DNA of 64,000 nucleotides, from the NCBI GenBank assembly GCA_963841885.1, contig CAWJEK010000008.1, positions 205,155 through 269,154 of the forward strand, read 5' to 3'. Within the stretch, counting starts at the first letter, position 1; every line of letters begins with the position of its first letter. The translations under genes were made by a program, and so were the position numbers. The notes beneath the pieces are model-generated. The model was not told the DNA's origin. It worked only from the letters and a program-made list of their open reading frames with translations, and did not search any database. This document shows, one piece after another, positions 44,084 to 52,816 of the stretch. The DNA comes from Bog-756 sp963841885. Its GTDB lineage: Bacteria > Actinomycetota > Acidimicrobiia > Acidimicrobiales > RAAP-2.

Positions 44084-44749
44084 TCAGGCGTCCCCGTCGG
44101 ACGCCTCGGGGGTGTCTCCCTCGGCGAGGACCAGATAGATCTTGCGGCGGGTGTCGGTGAGGATCTCGCCCACCGTCCGGATCTGGCCGGGGCTGCCGGC
44201 CTGGGCCACCTGCTTGGTGGCCTTCGCGACCTGGACCATGAGCCCCATCATGTCGGGGATGGACCGGTCTCCACCGGCGGCCTCCTCCCAAGGGGTGGGG
44301 CCGTCGCCGGCCGCCTCCGCCTCGGTCCGGCCCTCGGGCGTGAGCTGGAACACCCTACGGCCCTCCGAGGTGTCGGCGGTCACGAGACCCTGATCCTCCA
44401 GGGCCGAGAGCGTCGGGTAGACCGAACCCGGGCTGGGACGCCAGACCCCGCCACTGCGCTCGGTGAGCTCGGTGATGATCTGGTAGCCGTGCATCGGCTC
44501 CTCGGCGAGGAGGGCGAGGATGGCGGCGCGGACGTCGCCCCGCCGGGCCTTGCCGCCCCGTCCGGGGGGACCTCCGAAGCCTCCGTGGCGTCCGAATCCC
44601 GGACCGAAGCCGTCGCGGCCCCGTCCCCGGCCCCGTCCGCGACCTCTCGGGTCGCCGACGAAGCGGTCGCCCCGGCCGGCGGGCGGGGGGCCGAACCGTG
44701 GGCCCCGGTGTCCAGCGTGTGATGTGTCGTATTCGTGGTTTCCGTACAT
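44084..44749 (-). CDS. PadR-family transcriptional regulator
   Basis: The 221-residue protein has a Gly/Arg-rich, disordered N-terminal tail (1-70) with RGRGRGRGRD runs, then a PadR winged helix (VRAAILALLAEEPMHGYQIITELTERSGGVWRPSPGSVYPTLSALEDQGLV) and a C-terminal helix for dimerisation. PadR proteins usually repress their own gene and a neighbouring operon in response to small ligands. An AT-rich palindrome lies about 95 bp upstream, a likely operator. The RG-rich tail is unusual for the family and may bind nucleic acid. Confidence 0.88.
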   Translation of the reverse strand: MYGNHEYDTSHAGHRGPRFGPPPAGRGDRFVGDPRGRGRGRGRGRDGFGPGFGRHGGFGGPPGRGGKARRGDVRAAILALLAEEPMHGYQIITELTERSGGVWRPSPGSVYPTLSALEDQGLVTADTSEGRRVFQLTPEGRTEAEAAGDGPTPWEEAAGGDRSIPDMMGLMVQVAKATKQVAQAGSPGQIRTVGEILTDTRRKIYLVLAEGDTPEASDGDA

Positions 44750-44843
44750 GGTGTCTGCCTCCTGTCATCGGTAGGTCGCCGGTCGTCCGACCGGCGCCTG
44801 CGGTTTGGATGGCGGGTCTTCATGACCCGCTCACGTGCAATCA

Positions 44844-44853
44844 CGATATATCG
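44844..44853. promoter_or_regulatory. Candidate PadR operator
   Basis: CGATATATCG is a perfect 10-bp AT-rich palindrome in an AT-rich patch (44832-44875) between the PadR gene and the divergent LLM gene. PadR regulators commonly bind such dyads in their own promoters. Confidence 0.4.
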
Positions 44854-44993
44854 CAATACAGCGGATGTCAACCCCTCCGGGCAGAATTCCTCGACCCGCC
44901 GCTCCGGCCCGTCGCCTCCACCTCGTCACGGTGTCGGTAGCGTGGGTCCGGCGGAGGGCCCGGCGCCCCCGCCCCGAGCCCAGGAGCCGTGTG

Positions 44994-45857
44994 ATGCGCA
45001 TCGGTGTCGTCCTCCCCCAGACCGAGATCGGGCCCGACGTGGGCGCCGTGCGCAGCTACGCCCTCGGCGTCGAGGACCTGGGCTACCAGCACGTCGTCGC
45101 CTACGACCACGTGGTGGGGGCGGACACCGAGGTCCACCAGCCGTGGAGAGGTCCCTACGACGTCGACACCCAGTTCCACGAGCCGTTCGTGCTGTTCGGG
45201 TTCCTGGCCGGGTGCACCTCGCTCGCCCTGGTCACCGGCATCACGATCCTCCCGCAACGCCAGACGGCTCTCGTGGCCAAGCAGGCGGCCGAGGTGGACC
45301 TGCTCACCCGGGGGAGCTTCCGGCTCGGGGTCGGCATCGGGTGGAACCCGGTGGAGTACGAGGCCCTGGGACAGGACTTCTCCACCCGGGGCCGGCGGCT
45401 GGAGGAACAGGTGGGACTGCTGCGCCGCTACTGGACGGAACGGTCGGTGACCGCGGACGGGGAGTTCGACCGCGTGACCGGGGCCGGAATCGCCCCGCTG
45501 CCCGTGCAGCGCCCGATCCCGGTCTGGTTCGGAGGTGCGTCGTCCCGGGCGTACGAGCGGATGGGCCGGTTGGCCGACGGCTGGTTCCCGCTGGTGCAGC
45601 CCGGGGAGCAGCTCGACGCCGCCCGGGCCGTGATCGCCGGGTCGGCGGAGCGGGCGGGGCGTGACCCGGACGCCATCGGTATGGAAGGCCGGGTCGACTG
45701 GAACGGCGACGCCGACGACACGGTCCGCCGGATAGAGGAATGGCGGGCGGAAGGCGCCACCCATCTCTCGATCAACACGATGGGCTCCGGACTCGGGTCG
45801 GTGGCCGGGCACCTCGGCGCCCTCGAGGCCGTCGCGGCCCGCCTACCGCTCGACTGA
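44994..45857 (+). CDS. LLM-class F420-dependent oxidoreductase
   Basis: This 287-residue luciferase-like protein begins MRIGVVLPQTEIGPDVGAVRSYA and contains YQHVVAYDHVVG, LVTGITILPQRQTALVAKQAAEVDLL, FRLGVGIGWNPVEYEALG and PIPVWFGGASSRAYERMGRLADGW, matching the F420-dependent TIGR03619-type group. The reaction and substrate are unknown. The ATG has an AGGAG site, and a -10-like TAGCGT lies about 50 nt upstream. It is divergent from the PadR gene and may be under its control. Confidence 0.87.
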   Translation: MRIGVVLPQTEIGPDVGAVRSYALGVEDLGYQHVVAYDHVVGADTEVHQPWRGPYDVDTQFHEPFVLFGFLAGCTSLALVTGITILPQRQTALVAKQAAEVDLLTRGSFRLGVGIGWNPVEYEALGQDFSTRGRRLEEQVGLLRRYWTERSVTADGEFDRVTGAGIAPLPVQRPIPVWFGGASSRAYERMGRLADGWFPLVQPGEQLDAARAVIAGSAERAGRDPDAIGMEGRVDWNGDADDTVRRIEEWRAEGATHLSINTMGSGLGSVAGHLGALEAVAARLPLD

Positions 45858-45896
45858 GCCGGTGCCGGCGATGCCGGCGCCGCCCGCGGCCCTTCC

Positions 45897-45972
45897 TGGT
45901 GGTCGGGACCGGCGTCGATCCGGTGACCTCACGCTTTTCAGGCGCGCGCTCTACCAACTGAGCTACCCGACC
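45897..45972 (-). tRNA. tRNA-Phe (GAA)
   Basis: The minus strand gives acceptor GGTCGGG/CCCGACC, D arm AGCTCAGTTGGTAGAGC, anticodon loop CTGAAAA (GAA) on a CGCGC/GCGTG stem, and a T arm around GGATCGACGCC. Discriminator A and an encoded CCA complete the 76-nt gene. The T loop reads ATCGACG instead of the usual TTCGAAT. Confidence 0.93.
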
Positions 45973-46004
45973 TCGCCCCGGACCCCGTGACGGGGGCTCC
46001 GGAG

Positions 46005-46082
46005 TGGCGGACCTGACGGGATTTGAACCCGCGACCTCCGCCTTGACAGGGCGGCGTGCACTCCAAACTGCACCACAGGTCC
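46005..46082 (-). tRNA. tRNA-Asp (GTC)
   Basis: The acceptor GGACCTG/CAGGTCC, anticodon stem CCGCC/GGCGG with loop CTGTCAA (GTC) and T loop TTCAAAT define tRNA-Asp. CCA is encoded. It lies 33 bp downstream of tRNA-Phe in sequence order and upstream of it in transcription. Confidence 0.93.
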
Positions 46083-46113
46083 CCAACCAGCTCTTGCGTG
46101 CTGGGGTGTACGG

Positions 46114-46186
46114 CACCCCCAACGGGATTCGAACCCGTGTTACCGCCTTGAAAGGGCGGCGTCCTCGGCCGCTAGACGATGGGGGC
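46114..46186 (-). tRNA. tRNA-Glu (TTC)
   Basis: GCCCCCATCGTCTAGCGGCC is the usual tRNA-Glu 5' half. The anticodon loop CTTTCAA gives TTC, and the T loop is TTCGAAT. The 3' end is followed by CCG, so CCA is not encoded. It is the first of three tRNAs transcribed leftwards, starting 39 bp after the DUF2017 stop. Confidence 0.93.
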
Positions 46187-46224
46187 TCGTTCCCGAATAG
46201 GGCTTACGGACTTTAGCAGAGGGA

Positions 46225-46719
46225 TCAGAGGGCGCCTTCGGGCCGCCCCTCGTCGGGCAGGTCGCCCGCCAGCAGCTCCACCATCAGGTACTGCAGCTCG
46301 CCGAGGAACAGGAAGAGGCCGTACTCGGCGGCCTGGGGGTCCTGGGGATCGGGGGGTTCCATGTCCTCGTGGACGTCGAGCCGGGTCCCGAGCACCAGGC
46401 GCAGGGATCCCACGGCGTCGAGCCAGGCCAGGAATTCCTCCTCGGTGAGCGAATCCGCCTCGGATGTCGCCACGAGGGTCTCGAGGGCCCGGACGTGGTG
46501 GTTGACCAGGGCGGTGTCCACCAGCTCCCGGTAGTCCTGTTCGGCACGCGTCTGGTCCTCGGCCGTGTAGGCCGGAGGGAACAGACGGCGCACCATCGGG
46601 TCGCGCGTGCCCAGGGCCTCGGGGAGCTGGGCGGCCAGGTTGGCCAGGACCACCCGGGCGTTGGCATCGAGACGGATGACGTAGCGACCGTCCCGGCGGC
46701 GCTTGATGGGCGAGCTCAC
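46225..46719 (-). CDS. DUF2017-family protein
   Basis: The 164-residue, mostly helical and acidic protein shows RLDANARVVLANLAAQLPEAL, RRLFPPAY and a C-terminal DPQAAEYGLFLFLGELQYLMVELL. DUF2017 proteins are found next to clpS in actinobacteria, as here (25-bp gap). Their role is unknown but may concern the Clp proteolytic pathway. Three tRNA genes follow on the same strand. Confidence 0.85.
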   Translation of the reverse strand: MSSPIKRRRDGRYVIRLDANARVVLANLAAQLPEALGTRDPMVRRLFPPAYTAEDQTRAEQDYRELVDTALVNHHVRALETLVATSEADSLTEEEFLAWLDAVGSLRLVLGTRLDVHEDMEPPDPQDPQAAEYGLFLFLGELQYLMVELLAGDLPDEGRPEGAL

Positions 46720-46744
46720 GATCGCCGGCCCGTGGCCGGCGCAC

Positions 46745-47098
46745 TCACCCGGACTGCTCCATCGTCGCCCACAGGCCGTGCTCGTGGAGGCGGTAGACGT
46801 CGAGCTCGGCCCGTTCGCGGGTGCCCGACGAGACCACGGCGCGGCCCTTGTGGTGGATGTCGAGCATCAGGGTGGTGGCCTTCTCCTTCGAGTAGCCGAA
46901 CAGCTTCTGGAGCACGAAGGTCACGAACGACATCAGGTTGATGGGATCGTTCCACACGATCACCAGCCAGGGGCGGTCCTCGGTGGTGTCCTGGTCGATG
47001 ATGGTCCCGAGGTCACCGACCGGCGCCGTCTCGGGGGGCACCACGGCGGTCGGGCGCGTCGGGACGGAACGACGCCACGGTGGCTGGGGCACCCTCAC
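46745..47098 (-). CDS. clpS: ClpS, N-end-rule adaptor of the Clp protease
   Basis: The 117-residue protein contains PWLVIVWNDPINLMSFVTFVLQKLFGYSKEKATTLMLDIHHKGRAVV, in which the ND-P motif and the KATTLML helix form the pocket for N-terminal bulky residues. The basic, Pro-rich N-terminal extension (about 35 residues) contacts the Clp ATPase. It hands N-degron substrates to ClpC/ClpA. Its GTG start overlaps the ctaA stop by four bases (GTGA). Confidence 0.93.
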   Translation of the reverse strand: MRVPQPPWRRSVPTRPTAVVPPETAPVGDLGTIIDQDTTEDRPWLVIVWNDPINLMSFVTFVLQKLFGYSKEKATTLMLDIHHKGRAVVSSGTRERAELDVYRLHEHGLWATMEQSG

Positions 47099-48066
47099 GC
47101 CGGCTCCGGCTCCGGCAGTGGCTCGGGAGCCCGGGGGGCCTCGGTTGCCTCCGGGTCGGCCGGGTCACCGGCGGCCGCGTCCACCGCCTCGGGCAGGTGG
47201 TCGGACAGACCGTGGTGGAACCACAGGGCGACGGTAACGACGATGGTGGCCCCGACGACGTGGAATCCGACCAGCACGGCCGGCAGCTTGGTGAAGTACT
47301 GGGTGTAGCCGATCATGCCCTGTACGACCATGGCCGCCAGCAGGATCCGGCCGGACTGCTGGATGCGCGCGGGGGCATCGGACTTCCACAGGGTGTAGAG
47401 GACGGCCAGGAGCACGAACGCCGTGACCCAGACCGTTTCGGCGTGGATGCGGGTCATGTCGGACAGGCCTATGGGCACGCGTTTGGCCCCTTTGCCGCCC
47501 GCATGGGGCCCGGCCCCCGTCGTGGCTGTCCCGGCCACCAGGGCGCAGGTGAGGAGGACCAGGTAGACCCGGGTCAGCACCAGCACCCGCCGGGAGACGG
47601 CCACGGTGCCCCGTCCCGGTCCGTGGGTGGCCCGTAGGCACAGTTCCACGGCCACGGCCAACAGGGCGATGCCGACCATGAAGTGGATCATCACCACGTA
47701 GGCGTTGAGCTTCGAGTACACGACGGCGGCCCCCAGTACCGCCTCGCCCAGGATCCCGAGGAGCAGGCCGCCCGACAGCCAGCGCAGGTCCCGTCGGGCC
47801 GGACGCCGCAGCAGCGACGCCACCCAGGTCACCGCACAGCAGACCACCAGGAGCGTCACGACCATCCGGTTCCCGAACTCGATGTCGGGGTGCAACGACA
47901 GGGCCGGCGTCAGCTGCTGGTGGCTGCAGGTCGGCCAGTCCGGGCAGCCGAGGCCCGATCCCGACAGCCGGACGGCCGCCCCGGTGGCGACGTTCAGGAT
48001 GATCGTGGCCAGCGATAGGCGGCACAGCACGAGGAAGGCCCGGGGACCGGGCGTGAACTTGGACAC
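47095..48066 (-). CDS. ctaA: Haem A synthase (COX15/CtaA)
   Basis: This 323-residue protein has eight predicted helices with the family His and Cys positions: GAAVRLSGSGLGCPDWPTC, NRMVVTLLVV, VMIHFMVG, RIHAETVWV and GFHVVGATIVV. It oxidises haem O to haem A for cytochrome c oxidase. The GTG at 48066 puts the first helix about 10 residues in. An acidic, Pro/Glu-rich tail ends the protein. It is divergent from ctaB, the preceding enzyme of the pathway, across a 103-bp promoter region. Confidence 0.93.
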   Translation of the reverse strand: MSKFTPGPRAFLVLCRLSLATIILNVATGAAVRLSGSGLGCPDWPTCSHQQLTPALSLHPDIEFGNRMVVTLLVVCCAVTWVASLLRRPARRDLRWLSGGLLLGILGEAVLGAAVVYSKLNAYVVMIHFMVGIALLAVAVELCLRATHGPGRGTVAVSRRVLVLTRVYLVLLTCALVAGTATTGAGPHAGGKGAKRVPIGLSDMTRIHAETVWVTAFVLLAVLYTLWKSDAPARIQQSGRILLAAMVVQGMIGYTQYFTKLPAVLVGFHVVGATIVVTVALWFHHGLSDHLPEAVDAAAGDPADPEATEAPRAPEPLPEPEPA

Positions 48067-48169
48067 CGTCCACCGATCGTACCGCCCGGCCCGGGCGTGT
48101 CCCAGACCGGAGGCCGGCTGGAGGGGGCGTTCCGGCCCGGTGGAGGGGTTGGGGATAGTCTGGGCGGCG

Positions 48170-49075
48170 ATGTCCGTCCCCGCCGTGGTCTTTCCGGCCC
48201 GCACGTCCGTGCTCGCGCGCGTCGGCGCCTATGTCGCCCTGACCAAGCCGCGCATCATCGAACTGCTGCTGATCACGACGCTGCCGACGATGATCCTGGC
48301 CAAGGGCGGCCTCCCGGGCGTCTGGCTGATGATCGCCACCCTGGTCGGCGGGGCCCTCGCCGCCGGTGGCGCCAACGCCATCAACATGTACGTCGACCGG
48401 GACATCGACAAGCTCATGCACCGCACGGCCAAACGTCCGCTGGTCACCGGAGCCATCGCCCCCCGCAGCGCTCTGATCTTCGCCGTGACCCTGGAGGTCG
48501 TCGCCTTCGTCGAGCTGTGGGCGTGGGTCAACCTGCTCTCGGCCGTGCTGGCCGTGTCGGCCACCCTGTTCTACGTCTTCATCTACACGCTCTGGCTGAA
48601 GCGGACGAGCAAGCAGAACATCGTGATCGGCGGGGCGGCCGGGGCCATGCCGGTCCTGGTGGGCTGGGCGGCGGTCACGGACTCGCTGGCCTGGGCACCG
48701 GTCGTCCTCTTCGGCGTCATCTTCCTGTGGACGCCGCCCCACTTCTGGGCGCTGGCCTTCAAGTACAAGGACGACTACGAAGCGGCCCACGTGCCGATGA
48801 TGCCGGTGGTGGCCACCTTCCGGCGCACCGCCTTCGAGATACTCGCCTACACGGTCGCCATGGTCGCCACGACCCTGGTCCTCGCCCCAGTGGCCCATCT
48901 GGGCCCCCTGTACGTGGTGTCGGCCGCCGTGCTCGGGGCCGCGTTCATCGCGCTGGACATCCGGCTCTGGGTGCGGGCCACCCCGAAGGCGTCGATGCAG
49001 CTGTTCAGCTACTCGATCACGTACCTGACGCTGCTCTTCGTCATCATGGCGGTCGACGTCTTCATCCAGCATTGA
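48170..49075 (+). CDS. ctaB: Protohaem IX farnesyltransferase (haem O synthase)
   Basis: The 301-residue UbiA-type prenyltransferase has the Asp-rich motifs NMYVDRDIDKLMHRT (first) and FKYKDDYEAAHVPMM (second), with TPPHFWALA and about eight helices. It adds a farnesyl group to haem B. The ATG is 8 nt after TAGTCT, so the transcript is probably leaderless or nearly so. The following redox gene starts by overlapping its stop. Confidence 0.94.
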   Translation: MSVPAVVFPARTSVLARVGAYVALTKPRIIELLLITTLPTMILAKGGLPGVWLMIATLVGGALAAGGANAINMYVDRDIDKLMHRTAKRPLVTGAIAPRSALIFAVTLEVVAFVELWAWVNLLSAVLAVSATLFYVFIYTLWLKRTSKQNIVIGGAAGAMPVLVGWAAVTDSLAWAPVVLFGVIFLWTPPHFWALAFKYKDDYEAAHVPMMPVVATFRRTAFEILAYTVAMVATTLVLAPVAHLGPLYVVSAAVLGAAFIALDIRLWVRATPKASMQLFSYSITYLTLLFVIMAVDVFIQH

Positions 49076-49683
49076 CAGGGACGCCGGACGGCTCCCCGGC
49101 CCCTCCGCCGGCTCCCCGGCCGCCCCGGCGCCTCCGGGCCTTCCTCATCGGGCTGGTCCTCGCCGCCGTCCTCGCCGTCGTCCTCTTCGTGGGACTGGGC
49201 ACCACGTCGAACTCCAAGTCCGGATCCGGAGGCGTGGTGCCGGTGGGGTCGAAGGCCCCCAATTTCGTCGTGCCGTCCGTCGTCGGGGGAGCCCCGGTCG
49301 ACCTCCACGCCCTCGGCGTCGACCGCCACCACCCCGTGGTACTCAACTTCTTCGCCTCGTGGTGCGGCCCGTGCCAGAAGGAGACCCCGCTGATCGCGGC
49401 GACCGCCCGGACCGAGCAGGCCAAGGGGTCGGTGCTGCAGTTCGTCGGGGTCGACGCCGCCGACAAGCCGTCGAACGCCGTGCCCTTCATCCAGCACGCC
49501 GGGATCACCTACCCGGTCGGTCAGGACCCCGACCTCCATCTGTCGGCCACCGTCTACGGCCTCACGGCGTTCCCCAGCACGTTCTTCATCGACGAGTCGG
49601 GAACGGTGGTCGGCCACGTGCTGGGCCCGCTCACCCAGGCGCAGTTGGACAGTTGGGTCCACCGCCTGGTCGGTGACCACTGA
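49072..49683 (+). CDS. TlpA/ResA-like membrane thioredoxin
   Basis: The 203-residue product has a Pro-rich N-terminus, one signal-anchor helix (about 22-44) and a thioredoxin-like domain with the active site FFASWCGPCQKETP near 108 and the cis-Pro in GLTAFPSTFFIDESG. It would reduce disulfides or apocytochromes outside the membrane. The TTG start overlaps the ctaB stop (TTGA), so it belongs to the haem/cytochrome oxidase maturation operon; a role in cytochrome assembly follows from that context. Confidence 0.87.
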   Translation: MTGTPDGSPAPPPAPRPPRRLRAFLIGLVLAAVLAVVLFVGLGTTSNSKSGSGGVVPVGSKAPNFVVPSVVGGAPVDLHALGVDRHHPVVLNFFASWCGPCQKETPLIAATARTEQAKGSVLQFVGVDAADKPSNAVPFIQHAGITYPVGQDPDLHLSATVYGLTAFPSTFFIDESGTVVGHVLGPLTQAQLDSWVHRLVGDH

Positions 49684-49696
49684 GGTCCGGGGGGCG

Positions 49697-50437
49697 CTAC
49701 TCCCAGCGGAAGGTGACGGCGGCCACGACGGGCGCGGCCACTGCCCAGACCACCAGCACGACCCAGTCGTGCCCGGTCACGCCGACGCCACGTCCGAGCG
49801 TGTCGTGGAGCGCCTCGGCCAGGGCGGCGGCCGGCAGGAGACGCGACAGGTCGGCCAGCCACACCGGCAGCTTGGACAGCGGGATCAACATCCCGCCGAG
49901 CAGCAGCAGGATCACGAACAGGGCGTTGACCACGGCCAGGTTCACCAGGGGCTTGAGCGTCCCGGCCAGTATCAGGCCGATCCCCCCGAAGGCGACCGTC
50001 CCCAACACCATGGCCAGGAGGGCCTGGCCCACGCAGGCCCCGGAGCCCCCGGGTCCACCGGGATTCCAGCCCAGGGCGTAGCCGACGGCGACCAGCACGC
50101 CGGCCTGCAGGATCTCCACGGCGATGACGGCGATGATCTTGGCCGCCAGCAGCCGGGGCCGACCGAGCGGGGTGGAGCCGAGCCGCTTCAGCACGCCGTA
50201 GCCCCGCTCGAACCCGGTCCCGATGGACAGGGCGGTCATGGACGTCGACATCACGGCCAGGGCCAGGATGCCCGGCACCAGGAAGTCGACGGGGTGCGGC
50301 GTCCCGACCGGCAGCACGTGTACGGCGCTGAAGAACAGGAGGAACACCACCGGGATCCCGAGGGTGAGGAAGACGCTCTCGCCGTTGGTGAACAGCATGG
50401 TCAGTTCGGCCCGCACCTGGGCGAGGAGCGGCCGCAT
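49697..50437 (-). CDS. ABC-2 type exporter permease
   Basis: The 246-residue protein has six helices with the ABC-2 layout: an N-terminal helix with IPVVFLLFFSAV, FLVPGILALAVMSTSM, the cytoplasmic GYGVLKRLGSTPLGR coupling segment, and a final VVLVVWAVAAPVVAA helix. It forms the membrane part of an exporter of drugs, lipids or polysaccharide. It is coupled to the ATPase gene by a TGATG overlap. The substrate is unknown. Confidence 0.88.
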   Translation of the reverse strand: MRPLLAQVRAELTMLFTNGESVFLTLGIPVVFLLFFSAVHVLPVGTPHPVDFLVPGILALAVMSTSMTALSIGTGFERGYGVLKRLGSTPLGRPRLLAAKIIAVIAVEILQAGVLVAVGYALGWNPGGPGGSGACVGQALLAMVLGTVAFGGIGLILAGTLKPLVNLAVVNALFVILLLLGGMLIPLSKLPVWLADLSRLLPAAALAEALHDTLGRGVGVTGHDWVVLVVWAVAAPVVAAVTFRWE

Positions 50438-51474
50438 CAGCGTCGTCCCCGGGCACGGCGCGAGCGCCGGCCCGGGCCGTCCTGCACCGAGCCCGGCGTC
50501 GAGGCGGTGTCGTCCCGGGCGCCCGTGATGGCCAGATAGGCCTCCTCCAGCGACTGCCCGGTGCGCAGGTCGCCGAGGGCGAGGTCGCGTCCGGCCAGCC
50601 AGCCGGCCAGCACCGCCACCACGGGCGGCGTCGCCGTGCCGGCCGGGAGACGGAGCCGGTAGGCACCGGGGTCCTCCTCGACGACGGAGGCACCCGGCGC
50701 GGTGGCCGCCAGCGCCGCGGTGAGCGCAACGGTGTCGATGCCCGGTTCGGTCGAGAAGCGCACCGAGCCGTCGGCCGTGCCCGAGGACAGCTCGGCGGGG
50801 GTGCCCTCGGCCAGGAGCCGCCCACGGTCGACGATGACCACCCGATCGGCCAGACGCTCGGCCTCGCCCAATTCATGGGTGGTGAGCAGGACGCACAGGC
50901 CCCTGTCGCGTTGGGCCGATATGAGATCGCGCACCACGATGCGTCCTTCGGGGTCGACCCCGGCGGTGGGCTCGTCGAGGAAGAGGACCTCGGGCTTCCC
51001 GACGAGGGCCATCGCCAGCGACAGGCGCTGCTGTTCCCCACCGGAGAGGCGCCGCCACGGCGTGCGGCGTACGTGGGCGAGGCCGACCTGGTCGAGCAGG
51101 GTGTCGGGGTCCTCGGGATCGTCGTAGTAGGCGGCGAAGAGGTGGAGCACCTGGGCCGGGCCCAGCATGGGGTAGACCCCGCCCTTCTGGAGCATGACCC
51201 CGATGCGGGGGACCAGGGCGGCGTGGTCCCGCCCCGGGTCGAGGCCGAGCACCCGAATCCGGCCGTCGGTCACGGCCCGGTAGCCCTCGAGGGCCTCGAC
51301 GGTGCTGGTCTTGCCGGCACCGTTGGGTCCGAGCAGGGCCAGCACCTCGCCGTGCCGGGCGGTGAAGGAGAGGCGGTCGACGGCGACGGTGGGGCCGTAG
51401 CGGACGACGACCCCGTCGCACACGATGGCCGGAGGACGCGCGTCGTCCAGCGGGCGGTGTTCGGCGTGGTCCAC
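50437..51474 (-). CDS. ABC exporter ATP-binding protein
   Basis: The 345-residue protein has Walker A LLGPNGAGKTST, signature LSGGEQQRLSLAMAL, Walker B VLFLDEPTAGVDPEG, and the H-loop TTHELGEAERLADR. A C-terminal regulatory region of about 90 residues and a basic tail follow, as in drug and lipid exporters of the DrrA type. I chose the GTG at 51474; the frame extends across the serS start, where an ATG at 51504 is a weaker alternative. It pairs with the permease. Confidence 0.88.
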   Translation of the reverse strand: MDHAEHRPLDDARPPAIVCDGVVVRYGPTVAVDRLSFTARHGEVLALLGPNGAGKTSTVEALEGYRAVTDGRIRVLGLDPGRDHAALVPRIGVMLQKGGVYPMLGPAQVLHLFAAYYDDPEDPDTLLDQVGLAHVRRTPWRRLSGGEQQRLSLAMALVGKPEVLFLDEPTAGVDPEGRIVVRDLISAQRDRGLCVLLTTHELGEAERLADRVVIVDRGRLLAEGTPAELSSGTADGSVRFSTEPGIDTVALTAALAATAPGASVVEEDPGAYRLRLPAGTATPPVVAVLAGWLAGRDLALGDLRTGQSLEEAYLAITGARDDTASTPGSVQDGPGRRSRRARGRR

Positions 51475-51502
51475 GGACGGCCACGCTACCGTTGTGGCCG
51501 AC

Positions 51503-52792
51503 ATGATCGATATCCGACTGGTCCGAGACGACATCGACGCGGTCAAGGCCGCCCTGGGGCGCCGCGGCGTCGATCCCACCGACATCGACCGACTGGCTGA
51601 TCTCGACGTCGCCGCCCGGGCCGCCGTCGGCGCCCGGGACGAGGTGCGGGCCACGGTCAAGACGCTCTCCAAGCAGGTGGGGGAGGCCCGTCGAACCGGC
51701 GATGCGTCCCGCGCCGAAGAGCTCGCCGACGAGAGCCGGGCGGCCGGCGACGAGGAACGGCGCCTCAACGTCGTGGCGGAAGCCGCCCAGGAGGAGGTCC
51801 GCCGGGCCCTCCTCTACCTCCCCAACCTCCCGTCGCCCGACGCGCCCGACGGCCGGGGCGAGGAGGACAACGTCGTGGCCCGGTCGTGGCCCGACACGCC
51901 TCCCTCCTACGGCGAGTCACAGCGGGTGCCGCACTGGGAGATCGGGGCCGAGCTCGGCCTGCTCGACATGGAACGCGGCGCGAAGCTGTCCGGTTCCATG
52001 TTCCCCCTCTACCGGGGCTTCGGGGCGCGCCTGCTCCGGGCGCTCAGTTCGTTCGCCCTCGACAGCCACTCCGACGAGTTCGAGGAGGTCCGGCCGCCCA
52101 CCCTGGTGCTGACGGGAACGATGGTGTCGACCGGTCACCTGCCGAAGTTCGAGGAGGAGGCCTACCACCTGGAGCGCGACGACCTGTGGGCCATCCCCAC
52201 GGCCGAGGTGCCCCTGACCTCGATGTGGCGGGGCGACGTGCTGGAGGAGGCCGACCTGCCGCTGAAGCTGACCGCGGGTACCGCCTGCTACCGACGCGAG
52301 GCCGGGGCCGCGGGACGCGATACCCGTGGCCTGCTGCGGGTTCACGAATTCGACAAGGTGGAGCTGTTCGCGTATTCGACCCCCGACCAGGCGCCGGCCC
52401 TGCTCGAGTCGATGGTCGCCCGGGCCGAGGCGTTGCTGCGACAGCTCGGCCTCCAGTACCGGGTGCTCGACCTCTGCACCGGGGACATCGGCAACTCGGC
52501 GGCCCGGACCTTCGACCTCGAGGTCTACTCGCCCGGTGTGGACATGTGGCTGGAGGTCTCCTCGGTCAGCTGGTGCACCGACTACCAGGCGCGCCGGGCC
52601 AACATCCGCTACCGCCCCGAGGCCGGCAAGGGCCCGGTCTTCGTGCACACCCTCAACGGCTCGGCTCTGGCGTGGGCCCGCATCTGGGCGGCGATCGTGG
52701 AGACGGGCCGGCAGCCGGACGGCTCCGTGGTGCTGCCCGACGTCCTGGCCCCCTACCTGCGCGGCCAGACGGTCATCCCGGCCCGGGGCTGA
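51503..52792 (+). CDS. serS: Seryl-tRNA synthetase
   Basis: The 429-residue enzyme has an N-terminal coiled-coil arm (about 30-105) that binds the long variable arm of tRNA-Ser, and the class II core: motif 2 TACYRREAGAAGRDTRGLLRVHEFDKVE and motif 3 NGSALAWARIWAAIVE. It charges tRNA-Ser (and tRNA-Sec where present). The ATG at 51503 matches the family start (MIDIRLVRDD). TACCGT lies 10 nt upstream, so the leader is short or absent. Confidence 0.96.
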   Translation: MIDIRLVRDDIDAVKAALGRRGVDPTDIDRLADLDVAARAAVGARDEVRATVKTLSKQVGEARRTGDASRAEELADESRAAGDEERRLNVVAEAAQEEVRRALLYLPNLPSPDAPDGRGEEDNVVARSWPDTPPSYGESQRVPHWEIGAELGLLDMERGAKLSGSMFPLYRGFGARLLRALSSFALDSHSDEFEEVRPPTLVLTGTMVSTGHLPKFEEEAYHLERDDLWAIPTAEVPLTSMWRGDVLEEADLPLKLTAGTACYRREAGAAGRDTRGLLRVHEFDKVELFAYSTPDQAPALLESMVARAEALLRQLGLQYRVLDLCTGDIGNSAARTFDLEVYSPGVDMWLEVSSVSWCTDYQARRANIRYRPEAGKGPVFVHTLNGSALAWARIWAAIVETGRQPDGSVVLPDVLAPYLRGQTVIPARG

Positions 52793-52816
52793 CCGGGCGG
52801 CCCCGGGGACGGCCGG

